Source: Diploptera punctata | Lineage: Eukaryota; Arthropoda; Insecta; Blattodea; Blaberidae | Direction of reading: 5' to 3' | Assembly: GCA_030220185.1 (NCBI GenBank) | Contig: JASPKZ010010272.1 | Location: 4,017,501-4,081,500, forward strand | Length of the DNA: 64,000 nt | In this document: one piece after another, positions 46,036-57,165 of the stretch | Layout: each line of letters starts with the position of its first letter | Numbering within the stretch: the stretch's first letter is position 1 | The notes under the pieces: generated by a model | What the model was told of the DNA's origin: nothing | Databases searched by the model: none | What the model saw: only the letters and a program-made list of their open reading frames with translations | Made by a program: the position numbers and the translations under genes

Positions 46036-47139
46036 TAACCTAGAATGTAGATTCACTTGCAAAAACATAAGTAAATGATCTCCAATGAAAATTTTTATTT
46101 TATAATAATAAGGAGAGTGTGAATGAATAATTTAAAAAGCTGGATAATCTGGATTTTCTAAATTCAAATAAATCATCTGGTGATAACTTGAAGATTTATG
46201 AAGCTTTTTTCATCTTCCATTAATTATGGTAATTATCCTTGTGCTCTTTTATCACTGATATTTACCTTCATGCTTGCTTTGGTCTTTTCTATTCTCTCAA
46301 AGATTCCAATGCAATCAATATTTTTAATTTCTGTAATGTTAGTTCAACCCAAGTTCATTTTTGTTTATATATTTTATTACCTTTTGACAGTTCTTTTTTA
46401 TTTATTTTAAATGTATACTACATCTTTCTGTGTCCAATATTAAGTTTTGATTCTCCTCCTCCAATCATCTCTATCCTTCCAGATACAATCCTGCAGTCCC
46501 CTGTCCTTCATTAAATTCATAATTTCCTTTATCCACCATATCTTTTTAGGTCTCCCTATTATTTGTCTCTGATTTGGAATCCACTCCTTATAACTCTTAC
46601 ATATTTACCAAATGTATTTGAGTAGACTAAATACAGATTTAACATAATTTTGATGAAACTAGAAATAAATATTCTCCTTTTGAAAATTTGTTGATCGCGC
46701 TTTTCATTTAAGTTATAGTCAATTATTCAAATAAAACAACTAATACAATTATTACATATTGTACGTGTTTGCAACTATATGATTACAGAAAGTCACTTTT
46801 TGGTGAGAAAATAACAATTACAGATAGGGAAAAATTACAGGCATAAAGAGATAGGCAGGCAACAAGACTATCTAGCAGTGAAGTAGAAAGTAGTGCTACC
46901 ATTTATATGAGTCTTGATTTTCTAATATGGTTCAAGTAATTTCTGTTTCATTTGTCTCTATTATCTAAATCTAAATCCAATTAATTTTATTGAAATAGCT
47001 AAAAACTTGTAAAAAAAGTAATAAATAATTCAAATATTTTCTTTTTTCTAATGCCACTAGGTTGTCTTTTATGACATTTCTGGCTTTCTCCCCTGGCATT
47101 GTCGGAATTGTAATTCATTTCTTAGGTTGAGGCATCTGG
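46036..47139. other. Intron 2, AT-rich, nothing recognised
   Basis: A C/T-rich stretch around 46430-46560 may be the edge of an old LINE, but no motif is readable. Confidence 0.35.
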
Positions 47140-47425
47140 AAGGCGGAGTTATATTAAGTTATGTAGGTAGGAATTATATTTTAATTTTGTTTAGTTGTTT
47201 CTTGACTCACCTCATACTTCTTAATTTCATCACTGTATTTGTGACATTCTCAATGCTGTTCACGTTCACATTTTATTTACAACGTGAACAGCATTGAGAA
47301 TGTCACAAATACAGTGACGAAATCTAGATATGCAAGGGAGTTAAGAAGTATGAGTCAAGAAACAACTAAACAAAATTAAAATAAACCTCACAGTGTTATT
47401 TCCTACCTACAAAACTTAAGGAATT
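47140..47425. mobile_element. Foldback element
   Basis: Arms 47140-47280 and 47281-47425 are inverted copies with almost no spacer (centre near TTTATTTACAACGTG). The left arm contains CTTGACTCACCTCATACTTC and the right AGAAGTATGAGTCAAG. No clear hammerhead core remains. Confidence 0.7.
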
Positions 47426-47449
47426 ATATTACCTAAATTTCAGACCATG

Positions 47450-47540
47450 GGCAACCACAGGAAAAATTCTCATGGTTTGAATGGGAACTGAACCTGGGAC
47501 CTCATGACTGTAGTCAGAAATGCTGACCACTAGCAGATCT
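47450..47540 (-). repeat. tRNA-like SINE fragment
   Basis: Minus strand: CTGCTAGTGGTCAGCATTTC and AGGTCCCAGGTTCAGTTCCC, A- and B-box-like, with a diverged body. Confidence 0.5.
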
Positions 47541-48655
47541 AATTCAAATAAATAAATAATGTTAAACAAATAGATTTGATATTATGATGAAAAGAGCAAA
47601 TTTACAACTTCACTAGAGCAATACCGCAAGATAGAACATTGCTAGTCAGTGTCTCTATGTCTGTGGAAGAAATATACTTCCTCCTTTTTAACATAGTTTG
47701 CATGGAAAAATATATACTCTTATTTTATGATCATTAACTTTTTTTTTTTGGAGGAAAGAAGATGCATTATTATAGTCTCTCTGGTTTAACTTTACAAGAA
47801 ATTTGTAGAATGAGACAACTGTACTCGCCTCTCTCACTCGCACCAGTGTTGTCGGTGTTTCTTCACCAGATGTTAGTAGGGATAAGGGAGAGGAAAACTG
47901 ACAACAGGGTGGGTTCTTTTTTTTGTATTGAACTAAAGCGGTCAACAATCTACCCTTGTATCTCCATCTCTCTCTCTGCCAAGTTAAACCAGCTATACAA
48001 TAAATTTCTAACCAGGTTGTGATAAAATTATTTTTTTAATTCTGATCATTATTATTCTTGAACTTTCTTTGAAAATGCAGCCACATATTCATGAAAATGA
48101 AGGTGAACGTAAAATCAAAAGTATTTAAAACAGTAATCCATGTCAATAAAGTATTTTAACACTCATTTAACATGTATTTTGTGGATCTGCTTGTCATACC
48201 TCTCTGTTATATAGTTTCTTCAGCTACTTGGTGCTTCTCTAGTCTTTAGATTTGTTATCCTTCAATCATGTGCTTGTTCTACAACCCATCAAGGTTATTT
48301 ATTAGTAACTCTACAGTTGTGTATAATTGTTTGTATAGCTACGACACATGAAGGCTAGTATGCTGACCTTCAGATGGTGCTAGTGGTTGGACATGTAGCT
48401 TTACACATGAATGGCAATGATACCTATTCGAACTGGTACACATTATTACATTTTAAATGCATTTCCAGTCAGTTTTAACTGTTCGAGTTGGGTATATCCC
48501 TTGTTGGTAGGATGTATGTGTGAAAGTTTATTTGAAGAAAATTAATTTTCAAATTTAATTTGTACAAGAAGACCACAGTATAATTTTTAGTTTTTTATAA
48601 TTATCTAGAAAAGGGGGGGCAGAGGCTACTTAGGATTTCCGGATCCTTGATCTAG
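47541..48655. other. Intron 2, nothing recognised
   Basis: AT-rich; short overlapping frames around 47690-48020 have no known similarity. Confidence 0.35.
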
Positions 48656-48932
48656 TCAAAACACTGATGGAACTGATATTTAACCTCTGGCGTGAATTTC
48701 GATGAAATCCGGAGGTTCTAACTTAACCAGATCCACTCTCCTCACCGACAATGTTTGGCCCCCTGGGACCTTCGTAAGATTTTAAGATGCAAAAGAGATA
48801 GTGGGGGTGTGGAAAGAAACGGGAAGCTACCGTACCTCTATATCCCTAGTAAAACTGCAAACATGACATGCTGAGTTTGTAGTGAAAGACCTGCTCACGG
48901 GCAGAACACTATGTATATATATATATATATCT
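48656..48932 (+). mobile_element. SINE sharing the 3' end of family 1
   Basis: The last part, GTGTGGAAAGAAACGGGAAG, CTACCGTACCTCTATATCCC and GAAAGACCTGCTCACGGGC, matches the tail of family 1, but the upstream part is different. A (TA)n run ends it. Confidence 0.6.
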
Positions 48933-49789
48933 AGAAAACCAGATCTTTAAGGTAGAGAATATCCATTCTTTGTTATAAGTATTTAGGAATGTAATCTGTT
49001 ATTTTTACTGCCTTCCATTGATTCTTCATGTTTATCCGAATGTGGCTCCTCAGTATGACACCTGACAAAGAATCTAAGAATCTCATTTATGAAGAATTTA
49101 TTCTACTTTTACTATTTTGGTGTAATGTTCAACATTCACTACCATAATTAAAGGGTGTCTTGAAATTATCTTATAAATTTTTATATTTAATGAAATTTTA
49201 TATGCAATTTTTATTCTGTAAGTTTTAAAATTCTCCCTAGGTTAGTCCACTCAAGGACAACATTTCTGTAGTCGGCCATTATTTCAATCCCTTAAACACA
49301 ATTACATCATTAAAGAGTAAATGTCAAGAACCTCAAAAAAATTAACAGGGCTAAGGACCCGATACATATAAAACACATAGTTGGAAAAGGTTGATGTAAA
49401 GTTTGTTATGGAGTAAAGAACTGAAAATGTTATCTTTTATGTTGAATTTGTAATCACTCAGTCTGTTTGGTGATACGGCAAATTGTTAACTTCCCAATAT
49501 AATGCTACGGTTTATTATACAGCATGTCGCGCCCGACGTGATGCTGGTTTCGCATGGAGCGCATACGCTACAGCGCTTATGTTTATGGAATTGTCGCCAG
49601 ATGGCACCACATATATGGGAAATCAAAATGACCAACGTTCATAATAAATTTCCAAATGTGTTTACAAATACTAATGTATACAAACCTGTCCCTGCATAAC
49701 CTAAAGAAATAAATTACATACATACTATTTAGTAAACTATAAACTAATCTGATGTACACTAAACTGACCCATCGGAACCTAACAAAATG

Positions 49790-50002
49790 AAGTGATTGAA
49801 CATTAACTAAGAAGCCGCCATTTGCAAAGATAGAAACAATGGTTTCAAAAGCATTTGGCGATAGGGAATTACAACGTATATAAGAGAAAAATTTGCGTCT
49901 AGATCGTAACTCGCCTCGGTAGCTCAGTTGGTAGAGCACTTGGCCCGGAAAGCCAAGGGTCCCGGGTTCGAGTCCCGGTCTAGGCGAAAATTTTTCTCTT
50001 CA
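49790..50002 (+). mobile_element. tRNA-core repeat T, copy 2
   Basis: Same layout as 40945-41155. The tRNA-like core (49912-49986) has A box TAGCTCAGTTGGTAGAGC and B box GGTTCGAGTCCCGG. The perfect 13-bp inverted pair AAGAGAAAAATTT / AAATTTTTCTCTT flanks the core. The acceptor-stem analogue GCCTCGG/TCTAGGC has one mismatch, and the variable loop is short although the anticodon would read GGA, so it is not a normal tRNA gene. Confidence 0.75.
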
Positions 50003-51360
50003 AATTTAAAGATTGAACATTTATTTCTTAAAATATGGTTTGGAATTAAATGCAAATGTTGGTCATTCACACATGTCCTGCCATCTGGTGGATTTAATTT
50101 TATAAGTGTTCACGTATGCCAACTTCAATTCTAAAAAAAACTTTGAAAATAATTGAGGAAAAGTCATAATTTGTGTACATAGATAAACATATTAAAATTC
50201 TTGATCAAAAAAGTTTCAAGTGTCACTGCAAACATTTAAAATAGTTTGAAATATTAGTAAAGACAGAAAAAGTACCTAGAGCAACAGCATCATACAAATG
50301 TTGTATGGAAAAGCATAGAATAAATTATTCTTTAGTTCTTAAATAAACATATGGTTATTGAAAATACCAAATTTTAGAATATTTCAGATTTTCGCCTATT
50401 CAGTTTTATCAGATTTTGAATTTAATAGAAGACAAAATTTATGGACGTCCATAATATCCCCGAGATACAATATTTACAGCTTTTATTTATCTCTTGAAAG
50501 TTCAAGCCACAATAACTTTTTTCTGTACATCTCTGTACTCCTTCATACTCATATTGTATAGAACTCGATGATTTGCAACAAAACTATCTAACTATCGTCG
50601 TTAAAATTGGAAAGTTATAAAACAAGTACTGTATTTCCAACATTTTGTCATAAAATTTTAGTTTGTTTTTAGCAATTACACCAATGAGTACAGGTAATAT
50701 CTTCTATATTCTTTGTTTGCGCTGGCAAATTGCGTCCCAGATTCAAGTGATTCCAATACACGACGCGACATGTCAGCGCAAAATTTTTCGCGCCAGCAAT
50801 TTGCATTGTAGATAAACCACCTCCATTTAAATACATGGGGAGCAATTTTTGCGCTGGCGCTTTGCGTCGTAGATAAACCATAGCATAAGAGTATCCCACA
50901 ATGATCTTTGGAAAAACTTTTCTTAGATTCAGAATGCTATTGTTGGAAATTTTTTAAATCCCTTGGATGGTAATAAATCACACGGAATTTGTTGCGAACA
51001 CTCAGGTACATGTATGTTTTGGCTGAAGTTACCATAAATTTCCATCTTTCTCCTGCCAGTTACTTTTCAAACAATTTCCTGTTATTTGTGCAACATTCTG
51101 CAATGTGACGAGGCAACTTGTGAACTCTGCTGTTATGATATTTTTCCAAGTTCAAATCCCAGTCGATGATGGTGTTCACAATTTTTAATGATATTCCCAT
51201 TTATTTGTGATGGTTCTTTTTGTGGCTGGGTTACTACAAAAAAAAAGTGCCTTAATCTTCTTCACCACCTCCAGAGTCTGGCTTGTCATGGATCGCGTGC
51301 TTACCTGTTTCTTTCCCTTTGGAATTAATCCCATGCAGGATTTTCCCTTTTTATTTATTT
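50003..51360. other. Intron 2, mostly unrecognised
   Basis: At 50715-50885, GCGC-rich words (GCGCTGGCAAATTGCGTC, GCGCCAGCAATTTGC, GCGCTGGCGCTTTGCGTC), two followed by GTAGATAAACCA, recur about 60-70 bp apart. Otherwise AT-rich. Confidence 0.4.
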
Positions 51361-51670
51361 TAGGATGGAAAAATCCAAGGAGCAAGTCCTCCAGGAGGGA
51401 CTTTAAGCCGTGGATCATGAGTCTGAAGATTTTCAGGTTCGTAAAAGATCCTTAAGCCTGAATGAAAAGGCCTCTAAGCAAAATTCACCGAATTTCCCCA
51501 TCCTAGTACTACCTTGGTTTCCTAGATGTCAGTATGAGGCAAAACGCTGACCACAAACCACTCAAATGACATCTATACGAAAACAAGTGTAACTAAATTG
51601 GTATGGTTCAAATTCTTCCCGGTAGGGGGAGAGCGCCTAAATCTCTGTTAAGGAAAACATGGGCTTACAA
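51361..51670 (+). mobile_element. SINE family 3, head missing
   Basis: Matches 16486-16770 in inverted orientation: GGAGCAAGTCCTCCAGGAGG, GAAGATTTTCAGG, CCTAGTACTACCTTGG, ending GGAAAACATGGGCTTACAA. Confidence 0.8.
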
Positions 51671-52129
51671 GATACAAGAAGATTTAATATTAAACTGATC
51701 CCCTTCTTCGATACCATAAAATTTCTCTTCTTGCACGTTTCTCTTATAGCATAATAATAACTGCAGTTTTTATCAGAGAGGGCTGTAATATACCCTTCCC
51801 AGGAAGGCCTAATTTGCTTTAACATCTTATCATCAATATGTATGAATGCTTACACAGACACAGTGACAACTGATGAGTCTTCTTTCCAAGTCCTGACCAG
51901 CAAACTCGCATGATTGACGCCAGTCATACTAGAGATCATAAAAAATCCTCCTTACAACTACTAAGAATAAGGCTTGCACTTCACCCCCCCTTTGTCATTA
52001 TATGCGCATTAACTTTTGTTCATTTTGAGTATAGAAAAGCAGCGAAAAATTCACTATGACGTTGATTTTCCAATTTGTGAAAGTTAGGATAATTAAAACT
52101 GAAGCAAACAGGTTAAATAACTGTATATT
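51671..52129. other. Intron 2, nothing recognised
   Basis: No structure noted. Confidence 0.35.
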
Positions 52130-52315
52130 ATAAATGAGTTGGAGGAAATGTTCTTATATCTCACCTCATAAAGTTCCATGTTTTTATTATACTAGTTTCA
52201 AAGGTCATATTACCTTCATCTTCAGTCAAACTCCAACTTAAGTTGAAATGAAAACATGGATTTTTATGAGGTGAGATATAAAAACATTTTCCTTTTCTCA
52301 AACTCATTTATAAAT
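52130..52315. mobile_element. Foldback element with hammerhead-like core
   Basis: Arms at 52130-52185 and 52240-52315 (TATATCTCACCTCAT / ATGAGGTGAGATATA). The minus strand 52190-52225 reads CUGAAGA, U, GAAGGU hairpin, GAAA, ACUAGU, A. Stem I pairing is weak in this copy. Confidence 0.6.
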
Positions 52316-52475
52316 TGAAAATATCTCGTAGTGTTACTTCCCACTTCAATTTTGATTGAACTATACATTAGTTCTATAACAGAAAATTCTTCAAATTGAT
52401 ACTACACTGTATAATTATTATAATTAGATAATCAACGAGATAGTTAATCTGCCATTCAATTAAGATTTTTTATAG

Positions 52476-52777
52476 TATTCTGCCCTAGGCCAGATCCTTC
52501 AATGCAATCATAGCATTTTTATGCTATGCTTCGCAGTTTTACTAGGGAATTATAGGTGTGGTAGCTTCCCGTTGCTTTCCAAACCATGGGATGGTGATGA
52601 TGATGGTCAGATGATGTTCGGGGAGCGTTTGGGCCTCAAAGCTTCCTGATATTTGTCTTACAGGTGAGGAAAAACCCCAAAAAAAAACCTCACCCAGGAA
52701 GCTTGTCCCGACTGGGAATCGAACCCAGGCCCGCTACGTGACAAGGCAGCATGCTACCTCGAGACAGCAGCAGTGGA
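52476..52777 (-). mobile_element. SINE family 1, in intron 2 near exon 3
   Basis: Minus-strand head CTCGAGGTAGCATGCTGCC, GGGTTCGATTCCCAGTCGGG, CACCTGTAAGACAAATATC and the usual tail ending near GGGCAGAATAC. It ends 80 bp before the synaptotagmin exon 3 acceptor. Confidence 0.82.
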
Positions 52778-52856
52778 TCAGTTAAGATAATATACTAAAT
52801 TTAAGGAAAAAATAATTTAATTTTAAATGTTGATATAAATAAATTGTGTTTTGCAG

Positions 52857-53229
52857 ATGGATCTGACAGAAAAGCAGTCATTTTGTGAACCACTACGACC
52901 GGCCACAGAATATGGAGACCTACTGATGTCATTATGTCACACACCCCCAGACAGTATAACTGTCACAATCCTAAAAGCTTGGGACCTGCGTTCCATGGAT
53001 ATCAACCTCAAGTCAGATCCATATGTCAAGCTGTGCCTCCGATGTAGTGACAGACGTGTGGATAAGCGCAAGACAAAAATTGTCAAATGCACACTCAACC
53101 CTGTGTTCAATGAAGCATTCCATTTTAATGTGACCAACACAAATGTAGAAGAAAGTTCACTAGAAGTAGTTGTCATGGACTTTGACAACATTGGAAGAGA
53201 TGAACTCATTGGCCGTATAGTGCTTTCAG
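52857..53229 (+). CDS. Synaptotagmin, third coding exon (linker and C2B)
   Basis: Acceptor TGTTTTGCAG, donor G/GTAAAA, phase 1 out. It encodes residues 173-296: the interdomain linker, then C2B with loop 1 LRSMDINLKSDPYVKL (Asp220, Asp226), a basic DKRKTK segment, TLNPVFNEAFHF, and loop 3 VMDFDNIGRDELIGR. Asp280 and Asp282 are kept; the fifth acidic position is Glu288 instead of Asp. C2B therefore looks largely calcium-competent, unlike C2A. A palindromic repeat begins within about 10 bp of the donor. Confidence 0.9.
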
Positions 53230-53237
53230 GTAAAATA

Positions 53238-53372
53238 AATATTTCAATGTTTTTATTATTCATTTCATACATCTCAATGATGGATAAATTATATTTCTTT
53301 AAATATGATTTATCCATCACTGAGATGTATGGGATGAATAATAAAAACATTGAAAGGAGTCGTTCTGGCTTT
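53238..53372. mobile_element. Small foldback beside the exon 3 donor
   Basis: TTCAATGTTTTTATTATTCA at 53241 and its inverted copy ending near 53366, with CATACATCTCAATGATGG inside the arms. A third, partial copy of the arm is at 53610-53655. Confidence 0.7.
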
Positions 53373-53404
53373 TTAATGTAATGTAAAATTTCCAATAAAT
53401 GTCT

Positions 53405-53605
53405 TCTTAATAAAGAAGCCACCATTTGCAAGATAGAAGCAATGGTTTCATAGCATTTAGTGCACGGGAATTAACAGTGTATATAAGAGAAAAATTTGCA
53501 TTTAGATTGGAGCGCTCAGATAGCTCACTCGGTAGAGCATTCATATAGAGTGCAAAAGGTCCTGGGTTCGAGCCCCAGTCTGAGCGTACAATTTCTCTCT
53601 TCAAA
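53405..53605 (+). mobile_element. tRNA-core repeat T, copy 3
   Basis: 5' block AAGAAGCCACCATTTGC.., TATATAAGAGAAAAATTTGC, then a tRNA-like core with a perfect acceptor-stem analogue GCTCAGA/TCTGAGC, D arm GCTC/GAGC and GGTTCGAGCCCC. The anticodon stem is mismatched. Closed by CAATTTCTCTCTT. Confidence 0.72.
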
Positions 53606-53659
53606 CGTAATTTATCCATCATTGAGATGTATGAAATGAAAAATAAAAACATTAAAATA

Positions 53660-53955
53660 ATTTTAATATAATCAATTTGGGAATTTTAACATTATGAGGT
53701 TTTATTAATAAGAATCAAATGAATCGTGACTTCTTACCTCATACTTCTATGTTTTTTTTAAACACAGCACCACAGTATCGGAGAACAATCTTCCCCACTG
53801 TCAGCTGTTTTCATGACTGAAAAGAAGAAGTCATGATTCATTTGATTCTTATTAAAATATTAACTGTCGACTTCCGAACAGCCTACAGTTAATAGTACAA
53901 CATTTTTACACAGTTGAGGACGACGGCACCTGCCGAAAGGTATATATTTTAATTT
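53660..53955. repeat. Foldback remnant related to the 26-kb element
   Basis: AATAAGAATCAAATGAATCG at 53709 pairs with an inverted copy near 53835-53850. The right end GTTGAGGACGACGGCACCTG matches GTTGAGGATGATGGCACC at 26583. Confidence 0.5.
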
Positions 53956-54230
53956 GTATCTTCTTTAAGCATAAGATAAGTTATTGTAAAGTTTTACAAA
54001 GCTTTATTAGGCTGTTTTCACCATATAAGTGGGACATGATTTAGCAGTCTAGCCATGTCTCCGTAGCATTAGTTTACTATGAGAATTGCAGGCTTCTATC
54101 CAGCACAATCTAAGCACTCTACATATCAGCCATTTCAAGAATCCAATTTATGGTCTCTTATATGATTTACATGTAAACAAAGATATTGTACCAACAACTA
54201 TATATTAAACTTATATAGGAAAAAATCACT

Positions 54231-54346
54231 AAGGTTTAATTTAAGAATTAAATTAAAATGTTTAATAACTCACCTCATATCCAGATATGAGTTGAGGTAT
54301 TTATATTTCTGGATATTAAACACTTTAATTCCTAAGTATATATTAA
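54231..54346. repeat. Short foldback remnant
   Basis: TTTAATTTAAGAATTAAATT and the CACCTCATATCCAGATATGA palindrome resemble the ends of family H elements, with the middle lost. Confidence 0.45.
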
Positions 54347-54490
54347 TTACAGTAGTAATGCACTTCTAATAAACCAAGAGAACAATACCATTCATTGACA
54401 TATGAGTGCACCAAACCACCCGCGTGTTCGTGCTGGATCATACCAATCTTGTTTATAATTACCTTGAGTTTGAAAATATAGAATGCTTAA

Positions 54491-55491
54491 CCTTTTGAAC
54501 GCCATGCCCGGCGTGCGCCGGTGAAAGTGTGTGTACAGCTGTACGCCACGCCCGGCAGGCTCCGGTTTTCAATCTTAGTACTTTAAATATTTTTTTCCCG
54601 AAATTTTTACTTCAATAAACTAAAATTATTGTTCGTTCTATGTTTGTACATCCTTTCTTAGCAATACTTTGCACATCCCTTACAGAATAACGGTACAGGC
54701 TGGTTGTAAATCGGTTTTCTAAAGGAGGGTGTACATTCATGTTTCAAGGCCTTTTTTTTTTTTTTTTTTTGCTATGGAATATTGCAATTTCAGGATTTTC
54801 TCTTTATTTATTTTATTTTTAGTAGAAAAGATACCTGAGCAAGGGATAGGTCGTGTTGTGAATACAGTGATTCATGTCTCGAAGTTGATGAAAATACAAA
54901 TCGCGAGTTTATTGTGACAGTTTTATCAGAAGATGAAAGTGACAGTAACAGTTCATCAAATGGTTATTCGTATGATGAATGTGATAGTAGTCCTGTTTCT
55001 AAGAGAATATTATTACAATCTAAGCCTGTAAATAGTAAAGCAAGTGATGTAGACCTAAATGAACAGAGTGTGACTGACAGTAGTTGGCGTGTCGCGCCAA
55101 ACGAAACACGTGGCATAAAACAGCTGTTTGACTGGAATTGATTCGAACCCAGGACAACAAAAAATGTTCAACAATATTTAATATTATAAGTGTTTAGTGA
55201 TAATACCATCAAAATTATTCAGTAGAATAAATGTTTTAGTGATAGTGATAACAAATTTCAATAAAGTCACCGTGCTGAATTCGAACCTGGGATCTTTACA
55301 AGTGGAAGCAACACCGCCTAACCTTCAAATAAATGTAAAATAGTGAGTTTAAATTAAATTTACCATGGCATGTAGATAGTTAAATATACTTTATATAGGT
55401 TTATATTATATAGTATGGCGTAGTACTTTAAATTTAAAAAACCTGGCACCCACAGCCCAGCTGGCAAAAGGAAAACTCGGCAGTCAAAAGG
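54491..55491 (+). mobile_element. piggyBac-like element, internally deleted, between TTAA sites
   Basis: TTAA at 54487-54490 and 55492-55495. Inverted ends CCTTTTGAACGCC and CCTTTTGACTGCC. Just inside the left end, CGCCAYGCCCGGC occurs twice about 50 bp apart. The 1 kb interior holds only an acidic, Ser-rich frame at 54850-55141 (VTVLSEDESDSNSSSNGYSY), like the N-terminus of piggyBac transposases; the catalytic domain is absent. Located in synaptotagmin intron 3. Confidence 0.82.
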
Positions 55492-55495
55492 TTAA

Positions 55496-56164
55496 ATCAA
55501 CATACCTTTGCCCAGGCCCATAGAAGGCAAAGATTAATTCACCTTTCCTTAATAAACTATTAGACATATAGAATAGCACTGTAAGCTACACAGATTACAA
55601 TCGAGGAAGTTTTAAGGAAAGAGGAAATTAAATTCGCTTGAGAAAGCTTTGGAACTTTATATCAATATCTGACATGACTAGCTACTCAATCAATAAACAG
55701 AAGTTAACTAAAAAAAATTAGCTTATATTTAATAAGAGTCAAAAGTCAGATATAACATACAAATAATAAAAGATAGTTTTCTTGACATTGAAAAATAAGT
55801 TAAGAAAGAAATAGCAACCTTATTGGTCATCTAAACAAAACTCTATAACAATAATGATAATAAACATACGTACACTCTTCCACTCACACCAGTCCCGCCA
55901 AGGGCTAGGGCACATGGTCCTTGTGGCCCTACCCTGGCCTAAGGGACTGATTAACCAAACAAGCTCCTTCAAGCTATATCGACTTGACTCGCCGAATCCT
56001 AAACAGATGATGACCCTGATGTTCATGAGCACAGCTTATTTGAGGGTTTACTTAGCAGAGGGGAGGATGCGCAATAGCACACGGCACATAAAGGAAAGGG
56101 GGGGTATGTAGGAGAGAATTTGGCACTGTTCACTAAGATCACTGAAGAATGAAGATACGATGAC
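55496..56164. other. Intron 3, unrecognised, with a GC-richer patch
   Basis: 55870-56110 is GC-richer (CAAGGGCTAGGGCACATGGT, GGCCTAAGGGACTGATTAAC) and may be an unknown SINE; no A/B boxes are convincing. Confidence 0.4.
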
Positions 56165-56560
56165 GTAGTGGTTGCGCAGTATTACGCAGTCTTACGTACC
56201 GAAAACGTCATTTCGGTATATGAAAATAGTAGGAAATTGGAAAAAGAAAGAAAGAAGCTTGACTCAAAGAACAAAAACCAACATTTCTACTCTATCCTGG
56301 TAGTGAACTATTTCCTCACAAAGGAACTGTCAACCATTGCATGCCAAGACCTACCTTGAAATTTCTTCCACAGTAGCTTTGTGATGTACAAAGGTTATGT
56401 CCAAAAATGTCATTTTTAACTGCAAGACACTACAATCAAGCATAAAATCTCTCATTTAAACTATAGGGAAGTAATACAACTCCTGTATTGGCAGACAGGA
56501 AAACACTCACTACCCACCATCCGTGTCACGTCCTGCCTCACTCCATTCTGTGCCTAACTC
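56165..56560 (+). repeat. Dispersed repeat R, copy 3
   Basis: CAACCATTGCATGCCAAGAC, CTACCTTGAAATTTCTTCC, TTTGTGATGTACAAAGG, then CTATAGGGAAGTAATACAAC as in copy 2. Confidence 0.6.
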
Positions 56561-56765
56561 AAACAGGGGTGTGCATCTGTTTCATACAGTGGGCTGCCAT
56601 TGCTAAATTCTGGCTTCAGTTTCTGTGCCTTGCACTTTAAAATGGCAGATATTTTTTTTGGATATGGCCTTGGTACATCACAATGCTCCTCTGGGAGAAA
56701 TTTCAAGGTAGGTTTCGGCATGCAAAGGTTGGCGGTCCCCTTATTAGTATTAATTCCAAATAATT
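56561..56765 (-). repeat. Dispersed repeat R, copy 4, next to exon 4
   Basis: Inverted to copy 3: GGTACATCACAATGCTCC, GGAGAAATTTCAAGGTAGG, GGCATGCAAAGGTTGG. It ends about 40 bp before the synaptotagmin exon 4. Confidence 0.6.
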
Positions 56766-56804
56766 TTTTTTTTCCCCACTTTAACATACGTATTTCTGTT
56801 GCAG

Positions 56805-56935
56805 TTAAAAATGCTACTGGCGATTCAGAGACAAAACATTGGCAAGAAATGCTCTCCAGTCCAACAACAACACTTGTACAATGGCATAGACTGAAACCTG
56901 AATCCAGATCTAAGGGGAGGAAAGTGCCTCATTAA
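56805..56935 (+). CDS. Synaptotagmin, last coding exon (C-terminus)
   Basis: Acceptor TTCTGTTGCAG; G + TT gives Val297. The exon encodes the end of C2B with SETKHWQEMLSSP and the conserved C-terminal WHRLKPE (Trp323-Glu329), a motif found in nearly all synaptotagmins, then a short basic tail and TAA at 56933. The four coding exons sum to 1020 nt, exactly 340 codons with the stop, which supports the exon set. A dispersed repeat ends about 45 bp upstream of the acceptor. Confidence 0.9.
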
Positions 56936-57165
56936 GGAGACCTACATCCTCAGGAAAATAAGATCATCTAGTAACAGGAAGCCTTATATGGACTTCTGAA
57001 AGAAATGGCCCACCAAAGGTCTTTCTCATTATGTCATGTCCCACCTCTATAATGTTACGTTCATCCGTCCAACATTTAGTTTGAGTCATCCTTGTTCCAC
57101 AACCCTGTCCTACATATCATGCAAAAGGCTTTGTATATTATTGTATTGTACTGTTTTTAATTCTG

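Noticed and set aside
49912..49986. A functional tRNA gene (also the cores at 40969-41043 and 53515-53586).
   Set aside because: Stem mismatches, a GGA or AGA anticodon reading on a short-variable-loop body, and identical flanking repeat sequence in three copies point to a mobile repeat.
54914..55141. A small acidic host protein.
   Set aside because: It lies between TTAA sites with piggyBac-like inverted ends and has no ATG near its start; better explained as a transposase N-terminal remnant.
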